NCBI GenBank assembly: GCA_016217675.1
Contig: JACRHC010000033.1
Span: 1-64,000, forward strand
Direction: 5' to 3'
DNA: 64,000 bases
Origin: Nitrospirota bacterium
Lineage (GTDB): Bacteria > Nitrospirota > Thermodesulfovibrionia > Thermodesulfovibrionales > UBA6898
Both the position numbers and the translations under genes were made by a program. The notes beneath the pieces were generated by a model, which was given only the letters and a program-made list of their open reading frames with translations, had not been told where the DNA came from and did no database searches. Shown one piece after another: positions 6,062-13,663 of this stretch. The first letter of the stretch is position 1. Every line of letters starts with the position of its first letter.

Positions 6062-7180
6062 TCAAATCTCTGCCAACTCATAATACCTTGACCCGAGACC
6101 GAGCCTTTCAGCCTCCTCTACCTGCAGCATATACGGCTTGGCATGCAGTTTCATAAATATGTCATCACCTTTCTGAAGCCTCCGGTCATCAGCAAGAGAC
6201 TGCTCAAGCGGGCCTGCATGTAACAGCATATCAATGCTTGCCTGCTCAATAGCTACAATATCTTCAGATATCATAATACCTAAATCCTGAATTACCGGGA
6301 CATCTGCGCAAGGCATACAATCGCACTCAGGCTGAATCTCGGTCAGAAAATTGATATAGATAATCTTCCCTGGCTCAAATGTTCCAATGACCGCTTTTGC
6401 AGCCTCAGCCAGCGAGCGCATAAACCGCTGATCATCGCCAGGCAGGGTCAGCGACTCGTTCTGGCAGACCCTCTCACACCTTCCGCACCGCCAGCAAACG
6501 TCGCGGTTCCAGACGATCTCATCATCTTTAAAGGTGATGGCATCAAGCGGGCATACGTCCTTGCACTGCAGACAGAGTTCGCATTTGTCAGAATCCCAGA
6601 CAAGTTCTCCTTCGCCGATCGTATGCATGGCGCCTCTTCCGCATTTCCATCCGCAGGTGCGGTGAGAACTGCTCACACCTCCCATGGCAAGGTTCTTTAT
6701 CGCTCCCGCGTACCCGGCGTTGATATGGCCTTTTACGTGGGAACAGACGACCATGGCAGGGACGTCATGGATTAGAGACGCCACTGCTATCTGACCAAGG
6801 ATCTCTCCAGCCTTGACCATTATGCTGTCGTTGCCGTACAGCCCGTCAGCGATCACCACAGGGGCTCCGACACTCAGGTGGTTGATGCCGTTCTGGTTTG
6901 CCACCTCAAGATAGTCCAGCCCCTTTATCCTTACCGTATCGGTAACAAAAGGCTTTGCGCCGATCCTTTTGAGCGCGTCAACGACCTTTCTAAGAAAGAT
7001 CGGCCTCACGATCCGGTGAGCGCCCTCTGAACCAAAATGGGTCTTTATGGCGATCCATTCTTCAGGGCTGAAATAGTTCATCAGACCTATCTCCTTCAGG
7101 AGCTGCTCAAGCTTCCCTGGCATGCTGTCATCATATTTCCATTTTCTTGCACGCGCTGATGCAAAATAAACCTTTGCCAT
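6062..7180 (-). CDS. DUF362 protein with two 4Fe-4S ferredoxin motifs
   Basis: The 372-residue protein has an N-terminal DUF362 domain (about 1-185) with conserved stretches such as AIKTHFGSEGAHRIVRP and GHINAGYAGAIKNLAMG. A ferredoxin domain follows. The cysteines are at 200, 203, 206 and 210 (CELCLQCKDVCP) and at 229, 232, 235 and 239 (CWRCGRCERVCQ); the second motif lacks the usual proline. Family members are cytoplasmic iron-sulfur proteins of anaerobes without a well-defined reaction. GAGAGGAGG precedes the start. The downstream strand carries a plus-strand terminator, and the upstream neighbour rsmI is 16 bases away in the same direction, so they may be cotranscribed. Confidence 0.88.
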   Translation of the reverse strand: MAKVYFASARARKWKYDDSMPGKLEQLLKEIGLMNYFSPEEWIAIKTHFGSEGAHRIVRPIFLRKVVDALKRIGAKPFVTDTVRIKGLDYLEVANQNGINHLSVGAPVVIADGLYGNDSIMVKAGEILGQIAVASLIHDVPAMVVCSHVKGHINAGYAGAIKNLAMGGVSSSHRTCGWKCGRGAMHTIGEGELVWDSDKCELCLQCKDVCPLDAITFKDDEIVWNRDVCWRCGRCERVCQNESLTLPGDDQRFMRSLAEAAKAVIGTFEPGKIIYINFLTEIQPECDCMPCADVPVIQDLGIMISEDIVAIEQASIDMLLHAGPLEQSLADDRRLQKGDDIFMKLHAKPYMLQVEEAERLGLGSRYYELAEI

Positions 7181-7196
7181 CTATATCCTCCTCTCG

Positions 7197-8018
7197 TTAT
7201 CCTTCAAGGCTTCTGTCGTAAAGCTCTTTCTTGCTGAAACCATATTCCTCACCGATCTTCTTTGCTGCTTCTTTTCTTCCCAGACCTTTCCTCATCAATT
7301 CTCTGACCTCTTTCAGCGCATCGTCAAAGTGCAATGCCCCTTTTTCAGGTCTCCCTTCAAGAATGACCACATATTCTCCGGCAATGGTTGAATGCTCAAG
7401 ACTATCCAGAACTACAGAAACAGTGCCGCGGAAGACCTCTTCATGGAGTTTGGTCAGCTCCCGTATCACCACGACAGCCCTCTCTCCCATTATCTCCGCC
7501 ATATCCGCGACTGTTTCAAGTATCCGGTGCGGTGCCTCGTAGAATACGAGGGTCCGCTGTTCGAGGCTGATCCGTTCAAGCAACTTTCTTCTCTGCGTTT
7601 CCTTTGCCGGAAGAAAACCGCAGAAGGTGAATTCCTCGGTCGGAAAGCCTGAAAGAGAGAGCGCGGTTATAACTGCGGAAGGCCCGGGAACAGGAACAAC
7701 CCTGATCCCCCCTTCAATCGCCTTTCCTATGAGCACGGTCCCCGGGTCTGAAATGCCAGGGGTGCCGGCGTCTGATATGAGGGCGACAGACTGGCCATCC
7801 TTCAGCCGCTGGAGCGTCTCCTCAGCCTTGACCTTCTCTTTCTCACCCCAGTAGCTGACCAGCGGTTTCCTGATATTAAAATGGGTCAGGAGTTTCAGCG
7901 AATGACGGGTGTCCTCTGCTGCGATGAGATCGACCTCTTTCAGGATGCGCAAGGCGCGCAGCGTAATATCCTCAAGGTTGCCGATCGGGGTCGAGACAAT
8001 GTAGAGTGTGCCTTTCAT
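7197..8018 (-). CDS. rsmI: 16S rRNA 2'-O-ribose methyltransferase RsmI
   Basis: This 273-residue SAM-dependent enzyme of the tetrapyrrole-methylase fold methylates the ribose of C1402 in 16S rRNA. Diagnostic stretches are LYIVSTPIGNLEDITLRAL at the N-terminus, AEDTRHSLKLL, ISDAGTPGISDPG and VPGPSAVITALSLSGFP. Length and motif order are normal for the family. It lies between the secreted 82-residue protein and DUF362 in a run of minus-strand genes, 52 bases downstream of the former. Confidence 0.95.
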   Translation of the reverse strand: MKGTLYIVSTPIGNLEDITLRALRILKEVDLIAAEDTRHSLKLLTHFNIRKPLVSYWGEKEKVKAEETLQRLKDGQSVALISDAGTPGISDPGTVLIGKAIEGGIRVVPVPGPSAVITALSLSGFPTEEFTFCGFLPAKETQRRKLLERISLEQRTLVFYEAPHRILETVADMAEIMGERAVVVIRELTKLHEEVFRGTVSVVLDSLEHSTIAGEYVVILEGRPEKGALHFDDALKEVRELMRKGLGRKEAAKKIGEEYGFSKKELYDRSLEG

Positions 8019-8070
8019 TTTGAAAAAGGGCAGGCGTAAAAGGCAGCATAAAGAATATTGCGCATCCTGT

Positions 8071-8319
8071 TCACTGCACGTTCAGCATTTTCCGCAATCT
8101 TCTGTCGGTTTTCACCAGCTCCTCGGCATCATCGCCGGCGAGTTCCCAGGTGTATTCATCCTTGGGTGACCGCCTGAGCTTGATCTTTACCGGTTTTTTC
8201 GGTTTGATCTGCTGGAGCTCAGGCTGCTTCTTGAACTGAAATCCGTCCTTCTCAACAGCAGAGATACTGACCGGAAACAGAAGCATAAGCGCAACAATCA
8301 AAATACCATGCACACGCAT
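8071..8319 (-). CDS. Small secreted protein of unknown function
   Basis: This 82-residue protein has a signal peptide (MRVHGILIVALMLLFPVSISA) and a charged, lysine-rich mature part ending in ELVKTDRRLRKMLNVQ. I chose ATG 8319 because its A overlaps the nadE stop (TGATG) and AGGAG sits seven bases upstream, which implies translational coupling. Upstream TTG and GTG codons would only add two residues. I recognise no family. It contains no cysteines and no obvious catalytic motif. Confidence 0.65.
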   Translation of the reverse strand: MRVHGILIVALMLLFPVSISAVEKDGFQFKKQPELQQIKPKKPVKIKLRRSPKDEYTWELAGDDAEELVKTDRRLRKMLNVQ

Positions 8320-10049
8320 CACCAACTCCTGTATCGGTTCGTAATCGGGAACCGCCAGTCGCGGCCAAAAGCCCGCGCTGTTATCTTGATACCCGGAGGA
8401 GACTGCCTTCTCTTGTATTCGCTTCTGTCGACCATGCCTATGATTCGCTTCGTCTGCTCTTCCGTTGCGCCAAGACTGAGGATATCCCCGAAGCTGAGTT
8501 CATATTCAATATATGCCTTGAGCACCGGATCAAGCTGATCGTAAGGGGGAAGAGAGTCTGTGTCCTTCTGGTTCGGCTTGAGCTCAGCAGTTGGCTCCTT
8601 TATCAGGACCCTCTCCGGGATAATCTCTTTTCCGTTCACCGCATTACGCCACCTGCAGATATCATACACAAGTGTCTTAGGGACGTCCTTGATCACTGCG
8701 AACCCGCCTGCCATATCACCATAGAGCGTGGCATATCCAACGCTCATCTCTGATTTGTTTCCTGTCGTCAGCACAAGCCAGCCGAATTTATTAGACAGCG
8801 CCATAAGAAGATTACCCCGTATGCGAGCCTGAAGGTTCTCTTCCGTGGTATCCTTAGCTCTTCCCTCAAAAAGGGGGGCCAGGACCTTCATATAGCTTGT
8901 CATAATGCCCCTGATCGGAAGTTCCCTGAATCTTATGCCAAGGTTCTTTGCAAGTCCTTGGGCGTCCTCCCTGCTCTCCCTTGAGGTATAAGGCGAAGGC
9001 ATGAAGATGCCGGTCACATGTTCCCTGCCTATGGCATCAGCCGCTATGGCTGCAACAAGCGATGAATCAATGCCGCCGCTCAAACCTATGACAACACCCT
9101 GAAACCCGTTCTTTCTGACATAGTCGGCAGTGCCTAACACCAGCGCCTGATATACCTCTTCTTCCCTGTCCCCAAAGGGTTCTATCCGCGGCATGGACAA
9201 TGCCTTTCTCTTTGTATGGCCAGGGATGGGAATGCCGATCTTCTTTACACAGCGAAGAGATTCTGTCCGCTCCGTATCCACAGGAAGAAGGTCCTTTCGA
9301 TAGCTGTGCAGTTTGCTCACATCAATATCGAGCAGCATCATGGCTTCTTCGAACTGCTCGGCCCGGGCAATAAGTCTGCCCTCGTAATCATAGACCATGC
9401 TGCAGCCGTCGAATACCAGCTCATCCTGACCGCCCACAGCATTGAGATATGCAATATAAACCCTGTTTTCCCGGGACCTCTCTTCAAGGATCTTCTCTCT
9501 TACTGCAGGCTTTCCCATCTCGTAGGGAGATGCATTAACGTTAATGATGATGTCAGCGCCCGCCTTGGACTGCGTTAGAGCAGGTCCGTCTCTATGCCAA
9601 ATATCTTCACAGATATTTATGCCGGCCCTGATGCCATTAAGCGTATAGACCGGGAAGCGGGTACCTGGCCTGAAATACCGGACTTCATCAAAAACACCGT
9701 AGTTCGGAAGCAGAATCTTGTGATAACTGTCTTTCATCCTGCCGTCTGCAATTACGGCTGCTGCGTTGAACAGACTGTTATCTACACTATCGACAAATCC
9801 TATGATAGCGGCAATACCGGCCGTTTTACCGACGATCCTTCTGAGCGCCTCCTTATTGTCAGCAATGAACTGGGGCTTAAGAAGAAGGTCTTCAGGCGGG
9901 TACCCGGTAACAGCGAGCTCAGGGAATGCAACAACATCAGCCTTCTGCTTCTTTGCCTTCTCGATATAAGAAATGATCTTGCGGGAATTACCCTTCAGGT
10001 CGCCGACCGTTGAGTTCATCTGCGCAAGTGCAATACGAAGCGTTTTCAT
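8319..10049 (-). CDS. nadE: Glutamine-dependent NAD+ synthetase
   Basis: The 576-residue bifunctional enzyme converts deamido-NAD to NAD with glutamine as nitrogen donor. The N-terminal nitrilase-type amidase domain (1-260) has the catalytic triad Glu44 (FPELAVTGYPPEDLL), Lys111 (HKILLPNYG) and Cys147 (INICEDIW). The C-terminal synthetase (about 290-560) carries the ATP-pyrophosphatase P-loop SGGIDSS at 324-330. The open frame extends 44 codons further upstream, but MKTLRIALAQMNS at 10049 is the conserved start, with AAAGGA upstream. Its stop overlaps the start of the secreted 82-residue protein. Confidence 0.95.
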   Translation of the reverse strand: MKTLRIALAQMNSTVGDLKGNSRKIISYIEKAKKQKADVVAFPELAVTGYPPEDLLLKPQFIADNKEALRRIVGKTAGIAAIIGFVDSVDNSLFNAAAVIADGRMKDSYHKILLPNYGVFDEVRYFRPGTRFPVYTLNGIRAGINICEDIWHRDGPALTQSKAGADIIINVNASPYEMGKPAVREKILEERSRENRVYIAYLNAVGGQDELVFDGCSMVYDYEGRLIARAEQFEEAMMLLDIDVSKLHSYRKDLLPVDTERTESLRCVKKIGIPIPGHTKRKALSMPRIEPFGDREEEVYQALVLGTADYVRKNGFQGVVIGLSGGIDSSLVAAIAADAIGREHVTGIFMPSPYTSRESREDAQGLAKNLGIRFRELPIRGIMTSYMKVLAPLFEGRAKDTTEENLQARIRGNLLMALSNKFGWLVLTTGNKSEMSVGYATLYGDMAGGFAVIKDVPKTLVYDICRWRNAVNGKEIIPERVLIKEPTAELKPNQKDTDSLPPYDQLDPVLKAYIEYELSFGDILSLGATEEQTKRIIGMVDRSEYKRRQSPPGIKITARAFGRDWRFPITNRYRSW

Positions 10050-10354
10050 ACACGAATCCTTTGCAGCATAGCTACATAATAAAGCAAAGCAGGGCCTTTG
10101 TAAAGAATGAGAATCCCTGAAAATATGGCCAGAAAATTGGATGCTCTGTATGCAGACAGTCCGTTCCTCAAGGCCTTTCAAGGCGATAGAATCAGGCTAA
10201 GGGGCCTGTTGTCGTGATTCCAAAACAATACTGATTGCAATATCCTGATCCGGATATTAACGTGCCTGCAAGGGCCATGCGGTATCGCTGAGAAAGACTT
10301 TTCGGCCCGATCAGTCCGCATACACTTATGCGCGAATAATTGATAAACTACTGC
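10050..10354. other. Divergent intergenic region between nadE and trmJ
   Basis: No gene is apparent. The notable element is the palindrome AATATCC-N6-GGATATT (10239-10258), a 20-base operator-like inverted repeat. No convincing Shine-Dalgarno site precedes trmJ. Confidence 0.4.
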
Positions 10355-11314
10355 ATGGAAAACTGGAAAGAGAATGTTTCCTTTGTCCTTGTCGAGCCGA
10401 AGGAATCGGGCAATATCGGCGCCTCTGCGCGCGCGATCAAGAATATGGGATTTATGAACCTCAGCCTGGTGAATCCCCCCTCACAGCTCACTGATGAGGC
10501 ACGCTGGTTCGCATGCAATGCCCTTGATGTGCTTGAGTCAGCACAGACGTATCCTGATTTCAGGAGCGCGGTCGCGGACAAGGCAATTGTCGTGGGCACA
10601 AGCAGGAGGACAGGCAAGCGCAGGGGCATGATCCTGCCGCTTGAGCAGGGCGCAAAAAAGATCATCGAGCGGGCAAAGGCAGGCAAGGTCGCCATACTCT
10701 TCGGCAGGGAGGCTAAAGGGCTGCTCAATGAAGAGGTGGACGAATGCGGCCTCCTGCTTACGATCCCGACGAGCAAGGAGCACAGATCGCTGAACCTCAG
10801 CCAGGCAGTAATGATCGTTGCGTACGAGCTGCTGAAGGCAGGATACGAAAGTCAGGGATCAGTTAATTCAGTTAATAAGGAGTTCATAAGTAAAACCCCC
10901 TCGCCCTCTCCCTCCGGGGGAGAGGGTAATAATACCGCCCCTCCCTTGAGGGGAGGGGATGAAGGGGAGGGTGGAGTATGCGACCTTACTAATGACCGTC
11001 TCAGTAATAAAAGAAGAACAAGAAACAGCAGACAGAAACCGTCGCCAAGGATGTTTGAATCAGGGGAGTATGGAACGCAGCTTGTCAGTTACGAAGAGAT
11101 CAGCACGCTCTATAGCCGCATGACTGAGATATTGAAGCTGCTCGAATATATCCCGCGCGGCGACCGCGACCTTGAGGCCAAGATCATGCAGAACCTGAAA
11201 CATTTCATCGCCCGTTCAGGCCTTACCGAGTGGGAGCTTAACATGCTGCATGGGATACTGACTCAGATAGAGAAGAAGGTGAAACAACATTCTATTTATC
11301 CAGCACCTCTCTAA
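10355..11314 (+). CDS. trmJ: TrmJ-like tRNA 2'-O-methyltransferase with an inserted repeat peptide
   Basis: This SPOUT-fold RNA methyltransferase of 319 residues would methylate the ribose at tRNA position 32. Visible motifs are VEPKESGNIGASARAIKNMG (substrate side), ILFGREAKGL (115-123) and SLNLSQAVMIVAYEL (knot region, about 145-159). The C-terminal helical domain (about 232-319) is also present. About 58 residues between the two domains (about 170-228) are not family sequence: they are a translated GC-rich palindromic repeat (PSPSGGEGNNTAPPLRGGDE) with flanks. The frame stays open across it. ATG 10355 is preferred over the TTG five codons upstream. The 3' end overlaps the convergent hybrid kinase by 23 bases. 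Specificity (TrmJ against other TrmH-group enzymes) is inferred. Confidence 0.85.
   Translation: MENWKENVSFVLVEPKESGNIGASARAIKNMGFMNLSLVNPPSQLTDEARWFACNALDVLESAQTYPDFRSAVADKAIVVGTSRRTGKRRGMILPLEQGAKKIIERAKAGKVAILFGREAKGLLNEEVDECGLLLTIPTSKEHRSLNLSQAVMIVAYELLKAGYESQGSVNSVNKEFISKTPSPSPSGGEGNNTAPPLRGGDEGEGGVCDLTNDRLSNKRRTRNSRQKPSPRMFESGEYGTQLVSYEEISTLYSRMTEILKLLEYIPRGDRDLEAKIMQNLKHFIARSGLTEWELNMLHGILTQIEKKVKQHSIYPAPL
10895..10973 (+). repeat. GC-rich palindromic repeat, family A, inside trmJ
   Basis: Two palindromes in tandem: CCCTCTCCC with GGGGGAGAGGG, then CCCCTCCC with GAGGGGAGGGG. They are joined by TAATAATACC, and GATGAAGGGGAGGG follows. The same arrangement occurs at 52799-52974, and related copies lie at 37291-37388 and 45089-45186. 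Here it is read through in frame as protein. Confidence 0.85.
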
Positions 11315-13295
11315 CTGCTCTTAGCAGCACAGAAGGTGTTACCGGTTTGCTCAGATATAGTAGTCCCTTCTCTTTCAGACTTTGGCCACCCATGATATCC
11401 TCTGAATATCCGCTCACAAAAATAACCCTGATTTCTGGTTTGATCAAAATGATATCCTCATATGCCTCTTTACCCCTCTTCTTCGGCATAATCCCGTCAA
11501 GAATGACCAATTTTATCTCATCATTATAGTCTGCGAATTTCCGCACGGCATCCTCTCCGTCAACCGCCTCGATCACGCTGTAACCAAAATCACGCAACAT
11601 AATTGCAGACAGTTTTCTCAGGGAAGGATCATCCTCAGCAAGCAATACCGTCTCTGTACCACCGCTGATCGGCGCAGAAGAGCCGGCTTCGATTTTTTCA
11701 GCAGCGTGTTCTGTAAGGGGCAGGTAGATTTTGAAGGTGGTGCCCTGGCCGGCTTCACTGTCTACGCTGACATAGCCACTATGCTGCTTCACGATGCCAT
11801 GCACGACAGCAAGACCCAACCCCGTGCCCTTGCCAACCTCTTTTGTTGTGTAGAAAGGTTCGAAGATATGCTCTTTGGTCTCAGTATCAATTCCGCAGCC
11901 TGTATCAGAAACCGTGAGAAGGGCATATTCGCCTGTCTCGCCATAACCGTACATCGCAATATACTCTTCATCCATCACAAAAAGCTCTGTTGAAATCCTG
12001 ATGCTCCCCACTTGTGCTATCGCGTCTCGTGCATTGGTCACAAGATTGATCAGCACCTGCCCTAACTGACTTGCATCGGCAAGCACCACAAGATCCTTAT
12101 CAAATAATTTCATGTCAAGACTAATATCTTCTCTGATCAGCCTATGCAGCATTTTATCAAGCCCTTTGACGATATCGTTCAGATTCGCAGGCTTCATATC
12201 GAGCACCTGCCTCCTGCCGAAGGCAAGTATCTGCTGCGTAAGAGCTGCCCCCCGCATGCCTGCGGCAGAGATCTCATCTGCAAAGTGTCTCAGGGGATCA
12301 AACTTGTCCAACCGCATCTGAAGCAGGCCGGCATATCCCACTACCGCATTAAGCACATTATTGAAATCGTGAGCAACGCCGCCCGCAAGCTGGCCTATTC
12401 CTTCGAGCCTTTGAGCATGGCGCAGCTGTTCCTCGAGCTTTTCGCGGCCTGTCACATCCCTCACGATACCCTCAATACCCATGAACCGGCCATCATCGTT
12501 TTCAACTATATTGCTCGATATCTCGAGGAAGAGCTCGGCTCCGTTCCTTTTGCGAGCGTGAACAGGGTATGAGCTCACGCCTCTTTTTTTCTGCAGAGTC
12601 TCCAGATACCGGTTCCTGGCCTCTTTATCAGCCCAAAAATCGAGGGCAGACCTTCCAAGCAACTCATCGGGCCTGTCATAACCAAAGATCCTTGCAAAAG
12701 CGCTGTTCGTCTGGACAAAGCGGTTGTTCTCGTCAGTGCTGTAAATGCCGTCAAGAGATGCATCGAACAGTTTCTCATACTGCCTTCGGCTCTCTTCTGC
12801 GCAGTCCTTTGCCTTTTCAAGTTCCTTGATCTTTTCCTCAAGCTTGGTTGTGACAACGTCATTGTATATCCTGAGATACTCATCTTCCTGCAGAATAGTT
12901 TCTTTGCGTTGCCTGTCCTTTTTCAGGGCGCACGCATCAAGGATTTTCAGTATCTCCGCCCAAAACTCAACCGGTTCCTTTGGCTTGAATATGTATGCGT
13001 CAGCGCCAAGAGAGATCGCAAGTTCGACTTCCTTTTCGCCGGTGTATGTCGAGGAGTAGAAGACAAAGGGGATTGCCTTCAGCTCCATGTCCTGCCGCAC
13101 CTTGCGCAGAAACTGAAAGCCATCCATCCGGGGCATCAGAGCATCTGAAATGATCAGCGTCGGTTTATGTTTTTTGGCCAGTTCAAGCCCCTCCATGCCA
13201 TCAGCAGCCTCGATTACCTCGCAGTTGTGCGCCTCAAGATTTGTCTTCAGCATCAGCCTGTCGTCAGGATTGTCATCGACGATAAGTGTTTTCAT
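11292..13295 (-). CDS. Hybrid sensor kinase: receiver-PAS-kinase-receiver
   Basis: This soluble 667-residue protein contains in order: a receiver domain (1-118; LIVDDNPDDR and the phospho-site ISDALMPRMDG), a coiled coil (about 125-165), a PAS domain (about 165-285), a HisKA domain with the phospho-histidine in GGVAHDFNNVLNAVVG, a HATPase domain (DTGCGID, GTGLGLAVVHG) and a second receiver (about 545-665; LLAEDDPSLR, VILDGIMPKKRG). Having receivers at both ends is typical of a phosphorelay integrator. Its start overlaps the stop of the upstream single-domain receiver by four bases, so it is translationally coupled. There is no output domain in the operon, so the final target is elsewhere. Confidence 0.92.
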   Translation of the reverse strand: MKTLIVDDNPDDRLMLKTNLEAHNCEVIEAADGMEGLELAKKHKPTLIISDALMPRMDGFQFLRKVRQDMELKAIPFVFYSSTYTGEKEVELAISLGADAYIFKPKEPVEFWAEILKILDACALKKDRQRKETILQEDEYLRIYNDVVTTKLEEKIKELEKAKDCAEESRRQYEKLFDASLDGIYSTDENNRFVQTNSAFARIFGYDRPDELLGRSALDFWADKEARNRYLETLQKKRGVSSYPVHARKRNGAELFLEISSNIVENDDGRFMGIEGIVRDVTGREKLEEQLRHAQRLEGIGQLAGGVAHDFNNVLNAVVGYAGLLQMRLDKFDPLRHFADEISAAGMRGAALTQQILAFGRRQVLDMKPANLNDIVKGLDKMLHRLIREDISLDMKLFDKDLVVLADASQLGQVLINLVTNARDAIAQVGSIRISTELFVMDEEYIAMYGYGETGEYALLTVSDTGCGIDTETKEHIFEPFYTTKEVGKGTGLGLAVVHGIVKQHSGYVSVDSEAGQGTTFKIYLPLTEHAAEKIEAGSSAPISGGTETVLLAEDDPSLRKLSAIMLRDFGYSVIEAVDGEDAVRKFADYNDEIKLVILDGIMPKKRGKEAYEDIILIKPEIRVIFVSGYSEDIMGGQSLKEKGLLYLSKPVTPSVLLRAVREVLDK

Positions 13296-13663
13296 TGCCC
13301 CACCTCCACTATCTTATGAATTTTGTCAATTATTGTGAGTGGGTCAATCGGCTTTTCGAAATAGCCATTGCAGCCTGCTGACAATATCCTTTCCCTGTCC
13401 CCAAGCATGGCATACGATGTGAGTGCTATAATCGGGATCGAATCACCGATCTCAGTCGAGCGTATCCTTTTCGTCGTCTCAACACCATCGATCCCCGGCA
13501 AGTTGATATCCATAAGTATAAAATAAGGCCGTTCTTTCAACGCCGTCTCGATGCCCTCTTCCCCTGTGCCTGCATACAGAACCTGATAACCTGCATGCTC
13601 CAGCGCCATAGTGATCAGCATGAGATTGTCTTTGTTGTCCTCGATTACCAGAACCTTTTTCAT
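13292..13663 (-). CDS. Single-domain response regulator, CheY-like/DivK-like
   Basis: The 123-residue receiver has the acidic pair at 8-9 (VIEDN), phospho-acceptor Asp52 (LMDINLPGIDG), Thr82 and Lys104 (FEKP). All key residues are present and there is no output domain. It overlaps the genes on both sides by four bases (13292-13295 and 13660-13663), so three signalling proteins are translated in tight coupling. It probably shuttles phosphate between the upstream membrane kinase and the downstream hybrid kinase. Confidence 0.92.
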   Translation of the reverse strand: MKKVLVIEDNKDNLMLITMALEHAGYQVLYAGTGEEGIETALKERPYFILMDINLPGIDGVETTKRIRSTEIGDSIPIIALTSYAMLGDRERILSAGCNGYFEKPIDPLTIIDKIHKIVEVGQ

